The position numbers and the translations under genes are program-made. A stretch of 64,000 nt of DNA, taken from Rhodothermales bacterium. GTDB taxonomy: Bacteria; Bacteroidota; Rhodothermia; Rhodothermales; VXPQ01. Every line of letters starts with the position of its first letter. The stretch's first letter is position 1. Below the pieces are notes generated by a model. It saw nothing but the letters and a program-made list of their open reading frames with translations, searched no databases and had not been told where the DNA came from. Below are positions 58,126 through 64,000 of the stretch, piece after piece. The stretch is taken from the NCBI GenBank assembly GCA_022825385.1, contig JAJDWX010000015.1, positions 115,831-179,830 of the forward strand, in the 5' to 3' direction.

Positions 58126-58584
58126 ATGTGCATGAAAACGCTCTTTTGCCTCCTTGCTGCGCTGTGGACGCTTGCCGTCGCAACCCCTGCCGCCGGACAA
58201 CTGGTGGCCGACACGACATTCAGCTGGCAGGGGTACCGTACGGTTTCGACCTGTCGGGTGCGGATATACCATTCGGCGCCCAAGGCGGCGCGTCCCATGA
58301 CGGTAGTCCTTGACGAAATCGCCGAAAATCGGGGCCGCTCCACGCTCGACGACGCGCCGCACCTTGTCGAGATACTGTCGCGACGTTTTCCCGTTCGCCC
58401 GGATTCGACTTTTTGGGTTTTCCGCTGGGGGGCGTTCAGCTTCGACGGGGCAGTCCCTGCGAAAAAGGAGATTTACCTGCGCGCCACGTTCCGCCGCAAC
58501 AAAAGCGGGGCGCTGGGGACGCCCTCCTGGCGGCTGATCGACCGGGCCGCCGTAAGCGAATACACGGACCGGGCTTATCGGTGA
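58126..58584 (+). CDS. small secreted protein, unknown
   Basis: Signal peptide MKTLFCLLAALWTLAVATPAAGQ followed by ~120 aa. Confidence 0.55.
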   Translation: MCMKTLFCLLAALWTLAVATPAAGQLVADTTFSWQGYRTVSTCRVRIYHSAPKAARPMTVVLDEIAENRGRSTLDDAPHLVEILSRRFPVRPDSTFWVFRWGAFSFDGAVPAKKEIYLRATFRRNKSGALGTPSWRLIDRAAVSEYTDRAYR

Positions 58585-58617
58585 TCCGGTCGCGGGGCTT
58601 CATGCCTTCAAGCCGGA

Positions 58618-59016
58618 CTACATAGTCCATAGCCGAATAAGGCCCGTAATCAGGGAGGCAACGGCGATAATCGTTCCGACAAGCCATACCAGCTGCCTTT
58701 TTTCTCTCTTTGCATTTTCTGTGTTCGCTGCGCCGAGCCGCTCCGCCATTTCTGTTTTCACTTCGCCGAATCGCTCCGCATTTTTTGCGTTCACTTCGTC
58801 GAATTGCTTCGCCATGGCCGTGGTCACTTCGCCGAATCGCTCGGCGCTTTTCGCGTTTACTTCGTCGAATTGCTTGGCCATTTCGGTTTTCATTTCGCCG
58901 AATTGCTTTGCATTCTTGGCGTTCGCTTCGCCGAATTCCTTCGCGATCTCGACACGAACGCCTTCGACTACGGCGTGGACAAAGTCTTTCGTTGCCTGTT
59001 GGGATTGGTTGTCCAT
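58618..59016 (-). CDS. tail-anchored coiled-coil protein with seven 11-residue (hendecad) repeats
   Basis: FGEANAKNAKQ/FGEMKTEMAKQ/FDEVNAKSAER/FGEVTTAMAKQ/FDEVNAKNAER/FGEVKTEMAER/LGAANTENAKR then TM LVWLVGTIIAVASLITGLI. Confidence 0.75.
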   Translation of the reverse strand: MDNQSQQATKDFVHAVVEGVRVEIAKEFGEANAKNAKQFGEMKTEMAKQFDEVNAKSAERFGEVTTAMAKQFDEVNAKNAERFGEVKTEMAERLGAANTENAKREKRQLVWLVGTIIAVASLITGLIRLWTM

Positions 59017-59614
59017 GTTCGCGGCCTCCTCCAAGGGTTGCTGTATTTCTTGTGTACGTTCCGCAGGGCGTGGCGGGTTCCCGGCGGTACGCGAACCTGT
59101 CCGGTACTTCTTCGCGCCCGGGCCGGGGTTATAAGCGGGTTGCGAGCTCATTTTTACGTCACGCTGTGGGTTATCGAAACCCATGTATCAAGAATGGCTC
59201 CAGAAAACTGGACATTTTCTGAAACTGTTTAAAGTGCAAAATCCTGGCGATCCACGCCGTTCCGAGGGAAAGCTTTCTGGCGCATGCCGTTTCTGCAACT
59301 TTGCTCATGCGTCATGGCCGGATGCGCCCATTCCTCGATAGCCCAACGTTTGCTGCCAGGAGGGATCGGAAGGTATGCATTGCATGCCCACATTGCAAAG
59401 CCGTTGCAACAATGTTACATTTGGGCGAGATGGGGATGGAAAAGGCAATCCCGAGGAGGCCCCGGTGTCCGCTCTATGTTTTATGGGGATTGTCGAGTAC
59501 ATGCTGAATTGGTGCAGGCCACGCAAGCAGCTAAATAGTTTATTCCCCGTACATCCTCACGCAAATACCATTACCCGTCCCCAATATATCTAACAAAAAT
59601 TCGAAAGCATTATA

Positions 59615-60190
59615 CTATAGACGATTTTTGATGATTTCTTCGAGGCGTTTTGCCAGATTGTCAAAATCTTCAGGACAAAGCTGGCGGATACGATTTATTT
59701 CACGCGCAGCCTTGTTGGTCAATTCTTTACGACCACCTCCAGGAGTGTGAGTAATACCGTATTTAACTACCAACTTGTCAAAATAATTCTCCTTAACATG
59801 CACTTCAGTCCGAATAATGCTCCAGGATGGCCATTCATCAGGTAAATTTTTGATGCCAGCTAATACCCATATTTCGATTTCTTCCCATGCATTCACGGCC
59901 AAAAAAGATTCACCAAATTTATTTTCTCGTTGATCAAGCTTTTTTTGACGAGTTTCGTTTCCGTCGCGATCTATGCAAAGAATAAATATATCCGTCATAC
60001 CTTTGTACTGCTGGATAATTTGTTCAATATTTTTAGACTTCAAAGCTTCGCCAACACCTCCAAGTACAGGGTCTTCACATATGCGGACACGAATTCTGGA
60101 TTTACCCAAAGATTTAAAAAGGGCCCGAAATAAAGGCAGTAATACGTACTTATTTTTACGCGAATCCTCAGGAATTATAAGTACATTCAT
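59615..60190 (-). CDS. RloB/TOPRIM-like (DUF4276-like) protein
   Basis: MNVLIIPEDSRKNKYVLLPLFRAL...DIFILCIDRDGNETRQKKL...AWEEIEIWVLAG...GGGRKELTNKAAREINRIRQLCPEDF; overlaps the AAA gene end. Confidence 0.72.
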   Translation of the reverse strand: MNVLIIPEDSRKNKYVLLPLFRALFKSLGKSRIRVRICEDPVLGGVGEALKSKNIEQIIQQYKGMTDIFILCIDRDGNETRQKKLDQRENKFGESFLAVNAWEEIEIWVLAGIKNLPDEWPSWSIIRTEVHVKENYFDKLVVKYGITHTPGGGRKELTNKAAREINRIRQLCPEDFDNLAKRLEEIIKNRL

Positions 60191-60974
60191 TTTTTGACCT
60201 CTTCGATTTCATGCTTGTTCTCGGAAAAAGCAAGCATATTTTCCATCCAGCCTCCCGTAAGCAGTCGATCCATTCCTTGGGATGTGCGTAAATCCCGAGC
60301 GTTAGGAAGATCAGCCACTCGACGGATAATAGCGTCTTCGGAATTTTCCAATCGGGATACAACAGAAATATGTTCAAATGTTTGATCATTAGCATAGGAC
60401 AACAATACCGGTGAATGTGTCGTAGTAACCACCTGAATTTTTGTCTTCTTCACTTGTCTTTCAATAAGGTCAAGCAGAAGCCATTGTCGAGCAGGATGGA
60501 TGCCATTATCTATCTCTTCAAAAAAATATAAACCCATTGGATTATCACTAATCAAGACGGCTAACATAGCAAGAAATCGTAGTGTACCATCCGATGCGCT
60601 ATAAGCAGATACCCTGGTTCCTCGTACTTCGCAAATCATAAGATGAACTCGACCACTTGGGTCTCGCTCGAATTCGAGATCTACTACATCCATAGGCGTA
60701 AGTTCGCTAATTCATTCTGTTAGAATAGCCTTGCGTTTAGTATCAGTGCATATGTCTTCCAATATCACAGGTAGATTTTCGCCTCTGTCTCCCAACCTGA
60801 ATTGGCCAGAAAAAGCGGGTTCTCTCATCCAGGTTGGCGACAAATCCAGGAATTGTATCCGTGCTAAAGCACTAACTATTTCGTGAATATTTTTAATATA
60901 TTCAAAATTTCTTGGTCTATGTATTGTATTTACATTTGAAATTTCTTTTGACTTTTGCTTCTTTTGTTCATTTT

Positions 60975-62513
60975 GGGATTTATATACAATAGTGAACAGT
61001 GGGTATGAACAACGCACATATTGCGAAAATGGATGGGATGCCGTATGCTATCAAGGTGTTTCCCGTATCCTTAACGAAAAGCAATAACGGACATACCCCG
61101 CAAACAATGAACGAACCGAACTGGAAAAACCGGACTATCTGGACAGGCGACAACCTGGACATAATGCGAGGTATGAACTCTGCCAGCGTTGACCTGATCT
61201 ACCTTGATCCGCCTTTCAAATCCAATCGCAACTATGCGGCCCCAATAGGCTCGAAAGCCGCAGGAGCCGCTTTTAAGGACACGTGGACGCTGTCCGACGT
61301 TGACCACGCTTGGCACGGGGAAATCGCAGAGGAATTGCCCCCCCTATATTCCGTTATTGCGGCGGCGGGCTTGGCCCATGGAAAGGGAATGAAATCGTAC
61401 CTGATTATGATGGCGGTGCGCCTGTTGGAGATGAAGCGGTTGCTGAAAGAGACAGGAAGCATCTACCTGCATTGCGATCCAACAGCCAGCCATTACCTGA
61501 AAGTACTTATGGATGTGGTGTTTGGAAAAAACAATTTTCGAAACGAGATTGTATGGTCATACAAAAAAGTCGCTAACTCAAAAGCAAAAAAGTTTCTTCG
61601 GGCACACGATACGATCTTATTTTATTCTGCCTCGGATTCATACGACTACAACCCTACGTATGATTCTACTTTATCGCCACGAAAAGAACAGCTTGTCCGG
61701 GCGGGATATAATACGAAAAATATGAATGGATTACGATACATCTATGTATATGATGATTCTGTGCTGAGCCGAAAAGAGCAGGAAGGGAAAATTGATCGTA
61801 ATGATTTTGATGTTATTCGATATGTCGATACAACGCAGGGCAATCGGCATACAGACGTATTTTCGATTAACTTTCTTAATTCGCAATCCAAAGAAAATGT
61901 TGGTTATCCAACACAGAAGCCTGTTGCATTGCTTGAACGGATAATCCGAGCGTCAAGTAATCCAGGCGATGTAGTGCTTGATCCATTTTGCGGATGCGCT
62001 ACGACTTGCGTTGTGGCTGACAGGATCGAAAGGCAATGGATAGGCATAGATCTCTCTCCGATGGCTGTCAAACTTGTATTAGACCGTATACGTCAAGATC
62101 GAGGGCCGATTTTCAACGACGTTATCCACAGAGAGGATTTTCCGCAACGTACCGATCTGGGCAAACTCCCGCACTACAAGACGCACAAGCATACGCTGTT
62201 TGGCATACAGGAAGGGATATGCGCCGGATGCGAAACGATGTATGAGTTCCGCAACTTTACAATAGATCATATCGTACCCAGAAGCAAGGGCGGAAGCGAC
62301 CACATAGACAATTTGCAACTGTTATGCGGCAATTGTAATTCGAAGAAGGGTATTCGTTCGCAGGAAGAGTTTCTTGCTGGTCTGATTGCGGCGGGGTATC
62401 GGTCAAGACCAGATGTGCAATAACGGATATAAATATAGAGGTGGAACAGGCTATCTGGATGCGACTATTTTATGGGGTAGATTCCCCGCTGTTCACTATT
62501 GTATATAAATCCC
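60975..62513 (+). mobile_element. non-autonomous transposon-like element carrying an MTase-HNH gene; 29-bp TIRs, 8-bp TSD
   Basis: TIR-L 60975-61003 GGGATTTATATACAATAGTGAACAGTGGG; TIR-R 62485-62513 CCCGCTGTTCACTATTGTATATAAATCCC (28/29 complementary); TSD TTCATTTT at 60967-60974 and 62514-62521. Confidence 0.93.
61107..62423 (+). CDS. DNA methyltransferase fused to C-terminal HNH endonuclease domain
   Basis: MTase: ASVDLIYLDPPFKSNRNYAAP, GSIYLHCDPTASHYLKVLMD, VGYPTQKPVALLERIIRASSNPGDVVLDPFCGCATT. HNH: GICAGCETMYEFRNFTIDHIVPRSKGGSDHIDNLQLLCGNCNSKKG. Confidence 0.93.
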   Translation: MNEPNWKNRTIWTGDNLDIMRGMNSASVDLIYLDPPFKSNRNYAAPIGSKAAGAAFKDTWTLSDVDHAWHGEIAEELPPLYSVIAAAGLAHGKGMKSYLIMMAVRLLEMKRLLKETGSIYLHCDPTASHYLKVLMDVVFGKNNFRNEIVWSYKKVANSKAKKFLRAHDTILFYSASDSYDYNPTYDSTLSPRKEQLVRAGYNTKNMNGLRYIYVYDDSVLSRKEQEGKIDRNDFDVIRYVDTTQGNRHTDVFSINFLNSQSKENVGYPTQKPVALLERIIRASSNPGDVVLDPFCGCATTCVVADRIERQWIGIDLSPMAVKLVLDRIRQDRGPIFNDVIHREDFPQRTDLGKLPHYKTHKHTLFGIQEGICAGCETMYEFRNFTIDHIVPRSKGGSDHIDNLQLLCGNCNSKKGIRSQEEFLAGLIAAGYRSRPDVQ

Positions 62514-62917
62514 TTCATTTTCTATGTGTAATTCGAATTGTTTCATTTCATAGTATAATATAGCTTCTATAGCTATAGCTCGCGAAATAAATGGTTGATC
62601 TGGACATGTGTTTATTATTAATTTAGTATTATCTTCATTATTTTTTAATTCCTCTATATGAATAGTTAATTTTTTTTCATCTTCATCATAAGACGGATTA
62701 AATTTGGCTTCATACCATATTTGGGGAGTCGTTAATATTTCTTTTTCAATTCGAAATTCTTTTGATTTTTTTGCATCGGTTATAAATTCACTTATTTCGA
62801 TAAAATAATACACATCATCGTTGTTTAATTTCATTTTTATTTCGAAAGAAAATTTTGATTCTCCGAAACGAATTATTTGGGAATTATACGGATAAGTGAA
62901 CAGGCGCCCCAAGCCCC

Positions 62918-63241
62918 TTATTCCGCCAAAACAAACACAACAGGATTGTCCTCATCCTCATTGCAAATGCCTTTATCCTGACCTTTTTCGTAATCGTCGT
63001 CAGAAGTAGAAGAAAACTGTTCTCCAGATTTTGCAGCCAAAAAACCTTCTATGTGTGCAACATCTTTAATCAGTTCATCTACTTTAGTGCTGAGTCCATC
63101 TACTTTAGTATTCAATTCGGAAAAATCCTTACTCAGGTTCTCAAATTGACCAGGTAATCTACACGATTGAATCAAAAGCAAGAGTGCCACGCCACCAACG
63201 CCCCATTTTTGTATCAAATTTTCAATCTTTCCAATAATCAT
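62918..63241 (-). CDS. small N-terminally anchored coiled-coil protein
   Basis: GVGGVALLLLIQSC hydrophobic start, then FENLSKDFSELNTKVDGLSTKVDELIKDVAHIEGFL heptads. Confidence 0.45.
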   Translation of the reverse strand: MIIGKIENLIQKWGVGGVALLLLIQSCRLPGQFENLSKDFSELNTKVDGLSTKVDELIKDVAHIEGFLAAKSGEQFSSTSDDDYEKGQDKGICNEDEDNPVVFVLAE

Positions 63242-63372
63242 TGTTTTTTACAGGTTTAGTTCGGGTTTCTAGTTCTATTTATAAATACGATTCTTCATCA
63301 TACCTTACTATCTATATAATACGAAATTTTCAGCAAAAAGTCAAGCTCCTACAAGGCTTTTTTCATCAAGCC

Positions 63373-64000
63373 TCAAGCCACCAGATCCTTGTACATCAGC
63401 CGCTTCCCGACCATTCCGGCCACTACGTGCTCCATCTGTTCCATCGTGTCCATCTCCCGCATATTATGCTTCTCGGCGAACTGGCTTACGTAGCGATGCA
63501 GGTGCTTCGGAGAGACTTGGTGAAACACGCCGTGATACGCCCGCTTGAAGACGGCCCAGAAACTCTCCATACCGTTGACGTGAGCCTGATCCTTGACGTA
63601 CTCCGACACCCCGTGCTTCACGGCTTCGTGCTCGTAGTACTCTTTCAGGCCGCCGTACGAACGGTGCTCGTCTGTGTAGACCGTAGCCCCTGAAGCCGTA
63701 TGGTCCATCACAAAACTTTGCAAAGTTTCTCGTGTCGTGTCTCCGACCACCTGCGCCGTGATCCGGTTCGTCTCCCTGTCCTTGATTCCCACGACGATTG
63801 CCTTGCCCTGCACCCCTCGGTCAAACGTTTTCTCCGAGTTGCGGCGGTTCTTCTCCTTTCCGCCTACGTAGGTTTCGTCTACTTCCACAGGGCCTGTGAA
63901 CTCTCCGAACTCCTGAAAGAACGCCTTGCGGATACGGTGCTGGAGAAACCAGGCCGTATCCTGACGGATTCCCAAGTCCCTGTGCAGTTTCATACTGGAC
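63373..64000 (-). mobile_element. IS1595-family transposase (ISXO2-like domain), N-terminus beyond window
   Basis: FTGPVEVDETYVGGKEKNRR...GATVYTDEHRSYGGLKEYYEHEAVKHGVSEYVKDQAHVNGMESFWAVFKRAYHGVFHQVSPKHLHRYVSQFAEKHN. Confidence 0.93.

Larger units (their letters stand above)
60187..62912 (-). pseudogene. RloA/AAA_21-type ATPase: 5'-truncated, interrupted by the 60975-62513 element, plus in-frame TGA at the end of the upstream fragment
   Basis: 62912-62514 (RFGESKFSFEIKMKLNNDDVYYFIEIS...QFELHIENE) joins in frame to QKKQKSKEISNVN...IQFLDLSPTWMREPAFSGQFRLGDRGENLPVILEDICTDTKRKAILTE[TGA]ISELTPMDVVDLEFERD...SASDGTLRFLAMLAVL...FEEIDNGIHPARQWLLLDLIE...TTTHSPVLL. Confidence 0.85.

Noticed and set aside
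59180-59600. IS-like fragments (TGGACA..., GAGGAGGCCCCGGTGTCCGCTCT)
   Set aside because: Some resemblance to 47.12-47.18 kb, but no defined ends or transposase frame, so not called as a separate element.
1-64000. tRNA/rRNA genes
   Set aside because: None recognised on reading through; not called without a covariance-model search.

Overview
GC-rich bacterial chromosome window, probably Bacteroidota/Rhodothermota-like (DUF5686, DUF4199, SSS symporter, sulfatases, PVC-type dehydrogenase). About 0-34 kb is mostly catabolic and housekeeping: an ABC-2 transporter, a decaying sulfatase/SulP locus, PhoD-like phosphatase, a ThuA/propeller/cupredoxin protein, a split Tm-1 pair, and xylose isomerase with an SSS symporter. 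Defence or accessory islands interrupt and follow it: (i) an AT-rich TIR / 3-TM membrane protein / TIR operon (9.7-11.0 kb) next to a fossil IS1595-like transposase; (ii) an NgoMIV-like RM pair (21.6-23.9 kb); (iii) AlbA-ParA-Fic-HsdR-HsdM/S (34.6-43.3 kb) with a footprint of a deleted second hsdR; (iv) an RHH / C5-MTase / ParB-like / predicted nuclease operon (43.3-46.6 kb); (v) intact and relic VapBC around an orphan AAA ATPase (46.3-49.9 kb); (vi) a STAND-like NTPase between ~130-bp repeats (50.6-53.2 kb); (vii) an RloAB/PARIS-like AAA+TOPRIM locus (59.6-62.9 kb). The strongest discovery is in (vii). The AAA gene is interrupted by a 1,539-bp element (60975-62513) with 29-bp terminal inverted repeats and a perfect 8-bp target duplication (TTCATTTT). 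Its only evident gene is a DNA methyltransferase-HNH fusion. Removing the element plus one target copy restores the AAA reading frame across the junction. All calls come from reading the sequence and ORF translations; no database search was run.
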